Shown here one piece after another: positions 36,180 through 49,366 of a DNA stretch of 64,000 nucleotides (position 1 is the first letter of the stretch; each line of letters opens with the position of its first letter). A model generated the notes under the pieces. That model did not search any database. It had not been told where the DNA came from and saw only the letters and a list, made by a program, of their open reading frames with translations. Origin of the DNA: Trichomonas vaginalis G3. Its lineage: Eukaryota; Parabasalia; Trichomonadida; Trichomonadidae. The stretch lies in the NCBI RefSeq assembly GCF_026262505.1, contig NC_067204.1, forward strand, positions 7,597,797-7,661,796. The letters are read 5' to 3'. The translations under genes and the position numbers were made by a program.

Positions 36180-37443
36180 CTAAAAGATTTTGACATTTGC
36201 CAAGAATGTTCGTTTAGACGCTGCCATATAACCATATTCTTGACAATATTGTTTATATTCATCGTACAATGACCTTTCATCTAAACACTCAAAGTCGCTT
36301 TCTTCTATGAACAGTTCATATACACTCTTGTTTGCTTCTAACAATGTTTGTCTCTCTTCGGTATATGGAATTTGTCTTGGATTGAACTTTGAAATATCTA
36401 ATGTCATGAAATATGAGAACAAGTGGTTGTAAAAGTTAGATGTTAAGGTTTCTGCTAAGTCGTCAAAATATTCTGTATCTTGCATATGAGAATCTGACGT
36501 TCTGACAACTACATATCTTCTGTCAGAACTTTCTAACTTCATCGGAACAGCATTGTTTGAAACCATAATGAAGTTTGCAACATTTTCACAAACTCTTTGG
36601 TCTTTATATTTTCTTTCAACAACTCCAACTTTGTCTGTTATAAGACTCTTCAAAGCATCTGAGGTTTAAAACGGGCTTTGTTGTATCTATAACTGTTTGA
36701 AGTTCGTTACATACTGATAAGTTTGCATATTCTCTATTGAAGAGTTAGAAATTTAACCGGCAGATGTTTTCGTAAGTGTGGTGCGGATGAGTAGGGTTCG
36801 AATAGCCCTCCTAAACAGTTTGCATAAGATATCTGTAAAGAAAGTGTTCTTACCTGTTCCTTAGTTATTCAGGCAATTATAATGAGGCAGTTTCATTTAG
36901 CACTTGGATGTTTGTAAGCATGTTTGCAAACCAACATGAAGATATTAGCTCATAGATGCTCTTTCGTTTCCACATTGCATATAATTTCTTTGACATGGTC
37001 TAGAACCAAGCTTCTATAGGATAGTTTTCTTTGCCATTTCTAGCTTGTTGCGTATTTATATCCCAGTGAAAGATAGAAATAGGAAGTTTGGAGAAGGTGT
37101 ATAGAACTATTATACCGACGAAACTAGAAAAAATCGTCTAACTTTGACCATAAGATAATCCGCAAGCATGACTAACATCTTCATCGCCCTTGTACGACTT
37201 TTATTTTCTTAAGTTCTGTCTAAGCATCTGTTGCTGAAACTATTAAGTCGCTCTTGGTTCTTTGTTAAAGACAACAATCCGCATTTTTCATGACATAACC
37301 ATTTCTTGGGGCAGAGTCGTACATAAAGTGACTTAATACGTTTCAAATTCTCGACTGCTTTGTTATATGTCTCGAAAATGGACAGCATATTTCTGAACGC
37401 TTGGAAGTCATAAAAATCTGAAAGCGTTCTATTGGCTGTACAT
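36180..37443 (-). pseudogene. D5-like SF3 primase-helicase (C-terminal part clear, rest unreadable)
   Basis: The last 157 residues are clean and show the SF3/D5-type end NFIMVSNNAVPMKLESSDRR with the DRR arginine finger, followed by the winged-helix-like tail. Farther upstream on the same strand a P-loop-like stretch is discernible near 36.85 kb, and a T-rich leader with ATG occurs at 37443. From about 36660 the frame is lost, with many breaks. D5-like helicases unwind DNA at replication forks of NCLDV-like elements. Confidence 0.6.
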
Positions 37444-37473
37444 TTTTATAAAATGAAAGAAAAAATATTTTTT

Positions 37474-37660
37474 TTAATTCTTGACTTCTGTCTTGTTGTG
37501 GCATTTGTTTTTGCGCATTTGTTCGCATTTGTTGCATTTGTTGTTCTTGGAGGGCTATATTGTTGTTTTGAAAGTTGTTCTTGTAGTACAAACTTTCACC
37601 AGTTTGGCACTGCTTCCAATTCGAACTTTCTGCCCGTCATTGACAAAGTACCATAGGACA
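37474..37660 (-). pseudogene. Gln/Asn-rich small gene (damaged)
   Basis: A minus-strand stretch with LQEQQMQQMRTNAQKQMPQQ composition lies directly upstream of the helicase start. It is low complexity and broken about once, and lies inside the unreadable block, so its true length is unknown. Confidence 0.4.
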
Positions 37661-40020
37661 TAAAAAGTTTTTACAGGAAGCAAAGTTTGGCGTCAACTAA
37701 GAAAGGTTAAGTTTATGTTTTTGCTTTTTAAAGTTGTTGAGTTCACTAAAGCTGAAAACTCTGCATCGAATGAACAATAGGCAAAACCAGCAAGAGAAAG
37801 TGTTGTTTATACGCATGAGTATCCTTTTGGTCATAGTAGTTTTGCTGTCGACCATTGGCGAATAAACACTTTGAACCTAAGTTTTGAAACAATATATAAA
37901 AGAGGTGTACTTAAAGTGCAATGGGAACAGACAAAACTTGTATGACACCTTTTCTGTTATACGGAAACTGTTGGTAGTAAAAACGGCAGATATAAGTTTT
38001 GTATTATAGGCTCATATCGTTTAATAACGTCGGTCGGACATCCAACACATAACTGAAAGACCTGCTGCTAAGATTGCAGCACATGTTACATCCCGTCCCG
38101 TGTAAAGTATTAAATAAGTCAACAAAACACTGTTTGTGGTATAATCTGAGGAAGTATCTCCAAAGAAGTATGTTTTTTAGGCATTTCACAACAACAAAGT
38201 CTTCTGGTGTCAAAGAGCAAAACAGGCTTTAGTCGTCATCCATGTGTTTAAAGTTAGTTTACAATATCGTCCTTGAGGAAACTTTGTAAGTTGTGTTATA
38301 TGAATTATACTGAGCTCAGGGTTTTTAGTCATAATGAGTATAAACCACTATGTCTTCTGCCATTTACTTTACAGCAACTAAATTTTTAATGAAATGTTGT
38401 GTCGTCAAATATTTTATTAAACTGGGTCTGGAACTAAATATTTTAAGTTGCAAGCGTCTCACCATCCCTTTTCATAACGTATATCTTGTCATGACATTAT
38501 ATGAAACACCACAGCAAGCAATGTCGGGTTCTATTTCTTTGAATGTTTGATAATCGTCTGCCCTCTGTCAAAAGTTATGCAAATAGTTCCTTTGCAAAAC
38601 TTCATGAGGTGCAATGACATATGAGTTCACTTTTACAGGTTGTGTTCGACAAGTTTAACCATTATACCTAAAGCTTGACAAATCTTCTCGCTGAGTTTTA
38701 AGTTTGTCTTTCAGTTGTTTGTAGTCAATTTCGAATTACTGCGCACAGATTTTCATCCATACTTCGGTATGTTGGTTGTTCTTTTCGGATTGTTTGCCAT
38801 CCTTGTCCTCGTAGATGGTTGGATCCCCACTTCAATTTGTCACTTATGGTTGAACTTTGGGACTGGTTTGTTTCTGAGTTGGATGAAATTTAACTTCTCA
38901 CATCTGCGCAACCGCCATTAAACCCTTTTGAAAGCACATTACCGCTTCCTACTTTTTCGGAATGACAATTTACTTAGAAATAAAAAGATGGACGTATTCG
39001 AGTATCTCTTTCGAATTGAAGGCAGAAAACAAAGTTTACACCACACAAACATACGAAAACATTGACCCAAGAATAGTTTTCTTTAACTACAAAGCAATTG
39101 TAAATGTTAAAGAATAGCAAGTTCTCGTTTGGCCTGAACATAAATATTTTCAAAGCAAGCACGAAGAAAGTTGGTATAACCGAGATGGTGAAAGTTCTTG
39201 ACGTTGAAACCAAAAATATAGCAAACGACAAAACTGACACCGCGATAACTTTCAAAAGGTAACGTTTATCAATGACAAATTTTACTGTCAAACTGGCGTA
39301 GCTCGTCAATCGATTTGATCGGAGGAGAAGGTCAGTTTCAAGAACAACCTTACTTGAACGGTGCTGCTGGGCCACGAAATCTGCCCTCGACTGGAAGCTG
39401 TCGTTATACCAATCTTTGAGGAGCCCGCAGACAGGTTTCAATCGAACGAATCTTTCAAAAGAAGCATCTTCCGTGAAAAGTGCTATTGGTTTTGTAAAAC
39501 TTGCTTGTTGCTTTCCAATTCATTTGGAGCGTCTCTGTCACCTCGGAGGTGATATTGTATTTTGAAACTCGTAGCGCAACCAGTTGAAATACCACCCATC
39601 AAAGTCCTTCTGAGTCAGCAAATGGAAATGCGCAACCAACAAGTTGAAACGGTCTCGCATTTTTGTAATATTGAAGTGTTTTGAGCTCCTGTATGGGTCC
39701 CGCCTGAGCCCCCGCCAATACTTTACATATCGGCATAATTAGAACTTTGCATTTGCAGGGTAATGGTGTCTGTGAAGTTGTTGTGTAAAGGGTTGCCATA
39801 GGGCATCTAATTACTAAGAGTGTTTGGTATGACGCTTCTAGTTAGATGATTAATTATCCCTTCTAACTTGTCATAATGACATTTATTAAGGTATTGATTG
39901 TATTAGTTTCATATTTTTCTTTATTGTTATTTTGCATTTTTTTTTTGCTTTAGAGATATTTTAGTTCCGTCAGCTTTTATAGATATATTTTTGTTAATTA
40001 TATTCATTAATTTCATTACT
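37661..40020. other. Unresolved Maverick sequence, no assignable gene
   Basis: Codon-like stretches occur on both strands (for example plus-strand coding character near 38.97-39.6 kb), but nothing can be assigned to a family. From about 39.8 to 40.0 kb the sequence is plain AT-rich and may mark the boundary between element 2 and the next Maverick copy. Confidence 0.4.
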
Positions 40021-43000
40021 TTTTACGTTTACCTTTTCTGTTTGTTGTCGTACTAGCTTTGACCTTTTTTACGAATTGCTAATGGTTTGATATTCTTGAT
40101 ATGGTGTGGGTAGTTGTTCTAGTTCTTTGGTATATAAATACTTTTCTTCCTTGTTTTTGTCCCATAATGAATTTTTGGGTGTATGTTTTTTAAAAAAATA
40201 GTGGTTGAGATTGTAATTGGAATGAAATGGTTTCAGTTGGTTTTTTGTAAAGTTGCTCTTGATTATTTTAAGTTTATGAAGCGTTAATGGATACATATGT
40301 TGTTATTTTAAAGTGGTATGGGTAGTGGGTTATTTTATGCTTAATAGAAATTCTGATCTCCGGTTCCTAAGGTTCATGGACTTTGTTGATGGTTAAAATA
40401 ACTCTCTTGTGTATGTTTCTACGGGAAATTTTGGTAAAAACTTTAATTCATGGAAGTCTTTATTATCATTATCATACGCAAAGTTTGGCAAGGTTAAAAT
40501 AATGAAGATGAGGGACAGTTTATCCTGCATTTTTCATTGATGAATGTCAAATTGGGGTATTGACGTCAGGGAGTGGTGGAGTAAATTGTAAAAAGTACAT
40601 CGTAAGGATTTATTTTTGTTTTGATGTACACATTTTTTGTAAAAGAACCTTTATCCCTTACGCTCATGCTAGTCAAATCCGAATATTTGTGCCGCTTCCT
40701 TGACTTTCCTTAAGAGACCTCCCCATGGATGTTTTCGATATCTTTCAACTCCCATTATGTAAGTTAAAGATTTAACCAACTTATCAAGCCGTCATGTTAT
40801 ATATAGAGGCATATAATTTTCCCATACCCTGGGGTCATGTAATAATACAACATGTGTATATTTCCCTGCATTTCCCAGAAAATACCTGTTTAAATACTTT
40901 GGTCATCTGAGATTATCATTCTATCATCCCCCTGTCTATTGAACCCGCTGCAAGATTTATATAACCTCTTTGTTATTGAATTGAATGGTTTCCTTCCACT
41001 AGATTGTTCTTCCAGCTGAACCATGCATATGTGAAGGAGGTTTTCAATACCTATCTTTTGAAATCCATCTTCATTGACATGGTATTAGTGTAATGGATAA
41101 ACTGTCAACATTTCATACCATCTACCACAAATAAAGTGTTTGGATTTATTGAATTCATAGACGAAAACAGTCTAATAGGATTTTAAATCATATATCTCAT
41201 AAATCTATAAACATATTCACAAGAACTTTATTCATAAATACCATTGGAAATGTATCCTCCCCGATGAAATGTTGCATTTGTCTCACTTTAATAAGTAATT
41301 TAGTTCAATAGAATTATCCAAGAAAATTCAAAATGCTATCTGGTTGAAGACCTCTAACAATTCATGGTTGCATGATTTTACCATTTAAATTCTGTTGTAA
41401 ATGTCATGTATTGATTTCGAAAATTCTTGTTAGATCTGTATACATAAGTTTTGTCGGCTTTACTAGTCTAACATTGCTAGGTAGTTCATTGTGTTGTCAA
41501 AGTTCTGGCCTGACCTCGTATTCATGACATTGTTATTTAAGGAGTTTAGTGTATCTTTTAACGCTTGTAATTGATTTTCTATGTGCACTTGAACCAAATA
41601 TAGTTCAATATACTGTCGTCGCTCTAACAGTATTGAAGGATTATGGTGTATGGTTCTTGTCAGCTTTTTAATCATTAATCTTGAGCATGATTTAAATTTT
41701 TCATCTCCATGACTAAAATTACTACATCTAATGTATTTTCATCGTCGTTATTTTTCCTCCGAGTTAACCTTGTGAAAGTAGGGTTTACATATAATGCATC
41801 CCACCAGTCTTCTTCACCGTTCTTCAATATTTCCTATACGCAACAGTTGTGAAGAAATCATGTGTATGGTTTTATCTGCTTTTTATCGTACAATTGCTGG
41901 TATTCATGTGTTTCAGTCCTGACTGACCTTCATGTTCATACATTTACTATTTTTAGGAGTTTTAGTGTATCTTTTACCTGTAACTGGATTCCTAAAGGCA
42001 CTTGAACCAAAGTCAAAGTTCAATATTTGTCGTCTGCTCTAACATATAAGGATTTATTGTATGGTTCTTGCGCTTACTGTCTAAAGAAGTTTGAAGTTCA
42101 TTATATCGGATGTTGTGTTTATGAGATTTCAAAACTTGTTGCGGTTGCGTCAATAGATTCAATCTTGTCACTTTACCTATTTAGAATAGCATCTGTCAAT
42201 AGTGATGTATTTGACCTTAACTCTCAACATAAATCTGGTTGCAAGGCTAATACACCATTAAACAAGAAAGTAGAGGGCATAAATGTGTCCGCGTTATAAG
42301 CATAATGTCTTGGTGCTTTGCTACACATTTCATACTGCTACAGTAACAGAGCTTATTATCTCATAACGTCTTTCAGACAATGTAATTTATATCGTTCTTT
42401 AATTGAACATTTTATTGTCTTCGCTCATGCACTTCGTGTTAATCATACATGGTAGTCTTCCTATAGCTGTTTCTGACTGAAGTTGATATGATGATGAAGC
42501 CGTGCTTTTTATCTGCTTTGTTCGGCTAATTCCTCATCTAACATCGCATTCACTTCTAATCAACTCTTCCCGCCAACTCAGTTAGTTATCATATAATTTT
42601 TCATTAATTACGGTAATTGGAGCCGTTATAAAGACTATATTCTGTTTTCGTGGTATTTGTAAATGATGAGTCAAGATCGAAAGTTATCTTTCAATCATTA
42701 CGTCGCTGATCATTTAATTGAATACAATTCTTTTTCATTATTCGTCTCATTAGTTCTGCAATAATGACGATATATAATTTTATTTATTCTCTTCATATCG
42801 AGGGTTATAGAATGTTTTTGACTTGAATCATTTACTCCTCTAAATAAATACAATAAATTTCAGATACACAGGGGGTTTTTTAATGTTTGAATACCCGACA
42901 GTATCTGCAATGGTCTCTGAGCGTCTCTGTTTTGCATTCTATGCTTCCGTCTTACCCTGTTTTATAATCTCATACCATCAATCAACACAGCCATAACCGG

Positions 43001-46000
43001 AGGGTTTTGTTTGCACCTGTTCGAAATTCCTCTCGTTGATGTATGGTATATAAATAATTTCTTATGTGTTTTGTTAAAACATATTGAACCAAAAGTCTTT
43101 AAAACCTCACAACAATTTCCTGTTATCACTAATGTTTTCGCAGCATTTACAAGCCTCCCATCGCTTTTGACCCAAAAACGTCATATTGCATTTATTTCAC
43201 TCTGTATATTGTCAATTCAGCGAAACTAACCACCCGCATTCGCTAAGCTAGAAATGAAATCAGTGGAATTCGAACTTAATTCCACCTTCGTTTCAATTTC
43301 CCAGAGACTCACTAACAATGAATTTCAAATAATTCTTCAGTTAAAATTGTTTCCCGATGTTATGTCATTATACGAAACTCACCGCAAACAGTTACGAATT
43401 CCAATTGTCGTTGATGCTTTATATTTCATAACCTGCTATTAATCGATAGTTTTTGGCTCACTTTCTTTAGAACGCATATGAACATTATGATAACTTATAT
43501 GTATCGTGACTGAGTTAAAATTCAACTGCATTTCATTTCTAATACGCCTTTAATGATCCTCATTACTGTTGTACAAAAAATCACCCCCAACCCACCTACA
43601 ATCTTAATAATTAATGATGTATGGGCTTCGCCTGCGCTTCGTCGAAGCTTCAGACTCAAGGTCGTCATTTAAGACGGGTGAGGTCGCACTGCAAACCGTG
43701 AGTTTGGATCAATGCTGTAGTTTGGTGCAGGAATTATTAATGAATCATACAGTCATTAAAATCATTAAGTGACGTAAATAATGTTGTCGTTTTTTTTGTA
43801 ATTTCTTAGCATCTGTTATATATGTAAATTTTATTCTGTAGTTCTAATTAAAGATATTCGCACCAAATTTTTGTAAACTGTTTTGACAGCAGCTAGTTAC
43901 GTTGATCGGAACTCTTACGATTCACGATCCTTAATAAAAGCTTGTACATGAAGTAGTGCTGTCAATTTGCGGATTATAATTCAACATATATTTAATGCTT
44001 CCCATAATACAGACTTATATACTGTTGTGTGTTTCTTCATGAACTTCACCATTTACAATGAATCGCATATAGTAGCATGGAGTTAAATAAAGGTTCACAA
44101 TTTTCATAGTCCTTCATGATTACTTATTGTCTCCGTATTTCATCAGATAATAATCAATATATTTTCAGTAAAGCTGTGAAGAATTAATTGACCAAAAATA
44201 TAACGTTTTAGCTGGGTCAGTTCATACGCATCATGCGTATCCATATTATGAAGAAATAAAAAATGTTGATTCTATTTGCCAAAAGTACAGAACAGAACGA
44301 ATACGGGACAGTAAGAGCACAAAAAACTTAGTCTCAGAATGAAGCGCTTGCTTTCAAGTTGTTCGACTTCAACTCACTCATGCTTCCATTCTTATAACAG
44401 ATGAAACAGATTTCATAGGAGCTGAAATAGATGGAAAGAAGCACGAATTCAAGATTTCAACAATAATGTAGAATATAAGATGAACATTTAGTGGGGATGT
44501 TAAATGCGCTCTAAATACTAACATAACAAGGAGAACGAAGACATAATTATGATGTTAAACTTATTGGCAGGAGTTTTGAGTTAGTTATGGAAGAGGTTTA
44601 AGATAACGAATGAGTCTAGAGTTCAATTGCTTCTGGGACATACATATTAAATTTTTGAAAAGTAGTTGACAAAAATGAGATGAAATCTGTTCATACGTAT
44701 GTTTATGGAAAAAAACATTGTTTTATACTTGAGTCAAAATAGCTAATGTCACAGGTATTATCGGAGTAATGTAAAGTTCAGTAAATAATAAATTCTTCTT
44801 GTTTATGAAGTCAATTCATGTTCTTCGCAAACGCTTCCTGGTCATAGCACTCATATTTAGGTTAAATGGGTTTTCGCATTAGTCTCCATAATTTGAAAGA
44901 CATGCAATTCAGACTGTTGACTTCAAGGAGGCGCTGTAAACTAGAAGGACCAGTGCGAAAATGACTGTTGAAGTAGACTTTATAGAAATATTTAAATGCA
45001 CAGTTACAAGAGAAACTGAAGCAAAATCTATAAGGTATGAATGTATGTATTAGGTCATGAAACTTTGGGTTGTTGCTGTTTGATGAAACAAGAGTAGTTA
45101 ATGTCATCAAGAGAACAGAAAGGCGTAAATGGGCGAGCGCAAGCGGCTTATATTGTGTTGAGGAACTGCAGCCAATCAATAAGATTAGGTTTGCATTATG
45201 AAGATGAGTTGATACTGTTGAAGAAGTTTTTGGATTAGATATCTATGAAGTTGCTTTGAATTTACTAAACATTTTGAAACCAAGCGCAATCTAGGTACTT
45301 TTTTAAACTATTCAACAGTTATATTGGTTGAAAGTTTGTATACTCGCTTCATATTTATACTTAAACTCAACTCTGTTCGTTCCTGGTGTTTTCAATGAAT
45401 GCGGCTGTTACCTATTTCAATGAATGGTGGCTTTTGACACAGATGTTGATTCAGGTCCGAGAAGTCAAAATGGACAACATTGTCCCTGTTATTCGTGATA
45501 TAAACTTTTCAAGGTCCTTTTTTAGATTATTTGGTTTTGCTTTAAGATTTGCAAAAGCTTCTTACGTCTTTGAGTAAGAATTTTGAGTATAACTGAAGAA
45601 GGTAATGGTCTACGTTATCTGAAGATTTGGTTTGAACATTTGTTCGGGTTGTCGTGGCTTCTCTTGGAAGAGATTTGTCAGTGGTGGATACTCTAACTTA
45701 ACATCTAATGTAGTTAGCGTTTTGAACTGATGTTAAATTCACGCGCATATGTCTAGCCTCCGATTATTGGTTCTTTTTCTTTCAAACACTTGACGACTAT
45801 AGTTCTTTATGAAATATTGTTTGCGTATCGTTGAGTCAAATGTGTGACTGTTGATCAATTGGAAACATTAACGGCACCAGCCTAAGATGGATTTGTTCTC
45901 ATTTCAGTATAGAATAACAAACGCTTTAATAACTGTATGAAATAGAACTAATGACTCGACAAAGGTTGAATGTAAAGCTAACGAATGAAATATTGTTGCA

Positions 46001-48016
46001 ATCACGACATTGAGTGTGGTATAAGATTAGAACTACTGAACAAAAGACTAAGAGAAGAAGCAGAAACACTGAACAAAGCTTGAAGCCTTAATTCTTGTCA
46101 ATGATGTCAGGAGTCAACATAAAGTATCAGAAAGTTATAGAGTTTATCCTCAAAGGTGAAAAGCTTCAATTTAATGAACAGCTATTCTAACGATATCCTC
46201 AAAGTCTAACGGATGGGACGAAGTGACTGATATCGAATGACAGCCAAAATATTAAACGAAAGGCGACCAGAGATTGCATGGAAATTTTTTGACCATCAGT
46301 CATTTGAAGGTTAAACTTTAAACAATGTTGGTCCGTTTACCATGGAATATTTTCTGACTTTAATGGTATATTTCATAGATATGATCTCAGGTATGAACGA
46401 GGAGACGATGAGATGACTTATATGCTTCCCAAATTTCCAAAGGTAATGGTTATACCTGACTGTTTTTCAACTAGTTAATATATAGCATGTATGAAACCTT
46501 GAAAGATAAGAAGTCGTTATGAACGTTTTATGTATTAAGCAAAAACGCCAAGTTTTGCATAAGTTGCTAATTAAAGTGGTATGTCTGACTTTTAGTAAGA
46601 ATTGTAGCTAATGGTAAGTCCAGCTTTGACACTAACCTTTTCCGGCGAAGTCGTCCGCGCAACGAGCAGAGTATTTGAACGGTACTTTTTGAAGGGTATT
46701 TTGAAAGTTTGTGACAGAATGTAGTTGAAGTCGTTCATATCGTAAACTCCTGAGTATTGGACGTATAAGTGTGTTTTGTCAATAATTTTTCCATTCTTCT
46801 GAAGTCTTTGGCATTCCTTGACTGTATAATTCAAGCGAATGGCATAATATTTCCTCTTACGTCGAAGTAAGTTGAAGAAATTCAATGAGTTCGCTATCTG
46901 GATATTTACGACAGAGTGCTTGGGAACTTTTGACAATAAATGTTTTCGCTGTTAGAGTACTAGAGTCTGAATGTTGTGATATAGATTTGGTCATAATATT
47001 GAATGCTTGACCATAAACGGCTTCTGTTATGAGTATTTGACGAATGAGGTTAAATTTGTCTTACCATGAACCATCTTTCCAAAATAGAAATACACACCAT
47101 TTTGTACAGAACGAGAACTCAATCTTTCATGAATAGGAGATACATGTAGAAGGCAGTTAAGTTTGTCCTAGAGGTTTGTACATTCATAGTTTCATCTATC
47201 GTCGTATTAACTATGCTGTCATTTTATTACATTAAATTGCCGAAGTCGAAAATATTCAGAAATTACAGGTCGAGTCTAACTGAATCATGAGATAAGTAAA
47301 GATATACTATGAACACCGTTATGATGAAACAAGCCAAAATTCAAGAAAGTCAATATACTTATTGAATATCTAAGACACTGGGTATGAGTAATGTAGGAGG
47401 TAGAAAGCATATTGAATACAGAAATTAAGTAATTCCACAGAGGAGGACAATATCTATTGAAAACTTATTAATGTTTGAGATATATGATGAACAAAGAGCA
47501 AGATAAGTTTTCCCTTTGTGTGCTATGGTGAACTCAAGACAGAGAATGAATGAAAAGTTTTTAACACAAGCTTCAAACGGTAGTTGAGAGACAACACTGG
47601 CGGAGAAGGCACCATTAATTCAGAAGTTACACATAGCATATAATTTTTGATATACAAATCAAATAGATTTTAAAAGTCGTCTCTGCAAAGAAGTCAGGTT
47701 TTTACATTTAATGAAGCAATGTATATGAATTGAAAACTTCAACGCTATTGCATGGTAAGATAATGACGATTGCTTATTAAGAAAATCATTTAATTCAGTG
47801 CTCAAAGATGTCAATAGATGACCTTGTGGAAATGTTATCATCGAGTTTACAGTAAAGTTCCAGGATTTGCTTACAAGATTCGTAATTGGTGGTATTTGGT
47901 CTCGATGGAACATTGTTAAAAATCAGTTATGAATTGCTGAAGAATCTATATTATGTCTTTCAAACAATGTATTACGTCCCGCAAGCATTATAGTATAACA
48001 AACTTTGTCGTAAGTT
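40020..48016. mobile_element. Damaged duplicate of the second Maverick type
   Basis: This runs parallel to 49.8-57.73 kb in the same orientation: integrase-like (about 40.0-40.75 kb, minus), long fibre (about 40.8-44.25 kb, minus), small plus-strand genes (44.25-45.23 kb), the 204-aa gene (about 45.25-45.9 kb, minus), ATPase (about 46.3-47.1 kb, minus) and capsid-like gene (47.2-47.98 kb, plus). The integrase C-terminal part is clearly a different allele, so it is not merely the same locus read twice. All genes are broken many times. The copy stops abruptly at 48016 within the capsid-like gene. Confidence 0.75.
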
Positions 48017-48607
48017 TACTCAGTAGAAATAAAGAAGTTCATTCGAAAGGTAAACTATGAGTTTCTAGGATTTCATTGCAACCATAAGGTTATGGACAAA
48101 GATTGCGACATGGTATATAAGAATGTTTCTGACATATATAAATCCGGGGAGTTTAAGACCTACGATAACTTTGTTTCGTTAGTTGCTGAATGTGTATGGC
48201 AGATAAGAGATAAAGATAGAAGAGGTAAAATATGGAACGAACAGATAAGACCAACTGCTTTTGAGTTAAAGAAAACCATTGACGCTTTAGTTGTTTTAGC
48301 AGGTAAGGTTTCAATGTATAACGCAAAAATGAACCCGCAATGTTCTAAATGTAAAGCAGCAATTAGGAAATATAACTACTCCGTCAAAGAGATAGAAAGA
48401 ATGCGAAACGACTATGCAGACTTAAAGAAAGAAGCAGAAAAGCCAGCAGAAAATAAAATGGACATGTTAGCATTTCTGAACAAAAACTATCCAACTGCTG
48501 ACGATTTCCTTCTATCTGACGTCAAGAAGAAATATAAAGAAACTTTCGGCATTGTTAAAACTTTTGACATACTGACAGAAGAAAATAGAAGCTACGAAAT
48601 TGTTTAG
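48017..48607 (+). pseudogene. 5'-truncated copy of the conserved 304-aa gene
   Basis: It matches the region from VEIKKFIRKVNYEF onward of the 31130-32044 protein at roughly 95% by eye, with the CSKCKAA cysteines preserved. The first third is missing: the sequence switches at 48017 from the damaged duplicate into this gene. It is broken near the end as well. Confidence 0.75.
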
Positions 48608-48655
48608 GATTTCAAATATACATCGTACAATTCATGTAAAACGCTTGTGAAAAAC

Positions 48656-48712
48656 TGGGGTGAGAAAACAGGTGAAAAAAGAGGTGACATCTCACCTCTT
48701 CACCTATAATAT
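48656..48712. repeat. GAGGTGA palindromic intergenic repeat
   Basis: GGTGAGAAAACAGGTGAAAAAAGAGGTGA is followed by inverted TCTCACCTCTTCACCT, a stem-loop of the same kind as at 255-320. Confidence 0.75.
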
Positions 48713-48729
48713 ATTTTTGCTTTAATTAA

Positions 48730-49224
48730 ATGCTTTCCGGAAACGTCGATGAAAATCATATGGACAAATTATATGAAAAAATTAATAATGATTACCCCTC
48801 ATTAACCAGGGAAATGACGGATTCTATAGTTCGTAAATTCGATGAAATACAGGATATGTGGTTCGACAGATTCGACATGAACGATAAGGAAAAGAGAAAG
48901 AACGATAACAATTTACTTACTAAAAGAATCCTAAAATCTAAAATAGGTGAAGCTTCAACATTTAACACAGTACATAACTTTTACACCGCTGTTTATATTT
49001 TCAATAATTTATTTAACGATGAACGAGAAAGAAAAAGTATGTTTAACGGAAGAAATGAATATGATTTTATCCTTTGTGCTGTTCGGGATGTTGACATGAA
49101 ACTAAAGAAAATATTCTTATTACAAGATGACACGGTTGAAGATGAAGTCAATGAGTTTTTAAATCGTGATTTAAATGAAATTGATGAAGTTATGACCGAA
49201 TGTTATAAAAAATTCAAGAGGTGA
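48730..49224 (+). CDS. Hypothetical helical protein, 164 aa
   Basis: A wholly charged, helical protein with segments YEKINNDYPSLTREMTDSIV, NTVHNFYTAVYIFNNLFNDE and an acidic C-terminus with EVNEFLNRDLNEIDEVMTEC. No family recognised. It is flanked on both sides by GAGGTGA palindromes, one of which overlaps its stop, suggesting a cassette that moves between repeats. The codon usage is richer in AAT/GAT than neighbours, possibly a different origin. Confidence 0.6.
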   Translation: MLSGNVDENHMDKLYEKINNDYPSLTREMTDSIVRKFDEIQDMWFDRFDMNDKEKRKNDNNLLTKRILKSKIGEASTFNTVHNFYTAVYIFNNLFNDERERKSMFNGRNEYDFILCAVRDVDMKLKKIFLLQDDTVEDEVNEFLNRDLNEIDEVMTECYKKFKR

Positions 49225-49270
49225 AAAAAGAGGTGAGAAAACAGGTGAAATCTCACCTCTTCACCTCAAT
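49218..49270. repeat. GAGGTGA palindromic intergenic repeat
   Basis: AGAGGTGAAAAAAGAGGTGA and inverted AAATCTCACCTCTTCACCTC form a stem-loop overlapping the end of the 48730 gene. Confidence 0.75.
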
Positions 49271-49366
49271 TATATTTTTGGTGTAAATTTATGACAAAAA
49301 TAAATGGTACCATTAATAATACATGACTGTTCTCATTCATGTCTGATTTACATCCAACGAAAAAGT
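49271..49366. other. Short spacer, nothing recognised
   Basis: AT-rich sequence between the palindromic repeat and the integrase stop, with no gene or motif seen. Confidence 0.5.

Larger units (their letters stand above)
19573..36660 (+). mobile_element. Maverick/Polinton element 2 (well-resolved part)
   Basis: The left terminus is at 19573 (AGTGGGGCTTCC). Order inward: terminal region, methylase, membrane peptide, small virion-like genes, capsid-like gene, fibre, integrase, amphipathic protein, two small genes, polymerase B, HNH, second capsid-like gene, KilA-N, conserved unknown, KilA-N, ATPase, small gene, small gene, SF3 helicase. The first 8.7 kb mirror element 1 closely. The right end is not resolved: the sequence becomes unreadable as coding at 36.66 kb. 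It looks young; three genes are broken about once each (capsid-like, fibre, integrase) while the rest look whole. Confidence 0.85.
36660..48016. other. Block without open frames: decayed or error-rich Maverick sequence
   Basis: For 11.3 kb no frame exceeds about 155 codons, although gene-like sequence of Maverick type runs through it. Where a clean paralogue exists (50-57.7 kb) the two differ by very many one- or two-base length differences in both directions, about one every few tens of bases, as well as substitutions. Both borders are abrupt and fall inside genes (the helicase at 36660; a capsid-like gene joined to a truncated gene at 48016). Either heavy decay or unpolished long-read sequence would explain this. 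Confidence 0.6.

Noticed and set aside
38974-39441. A 155-codon minus-strand frame in the unreadable block
   Set aside because: The plus strand shows better coding character here; the minus frame looks like a shadow.
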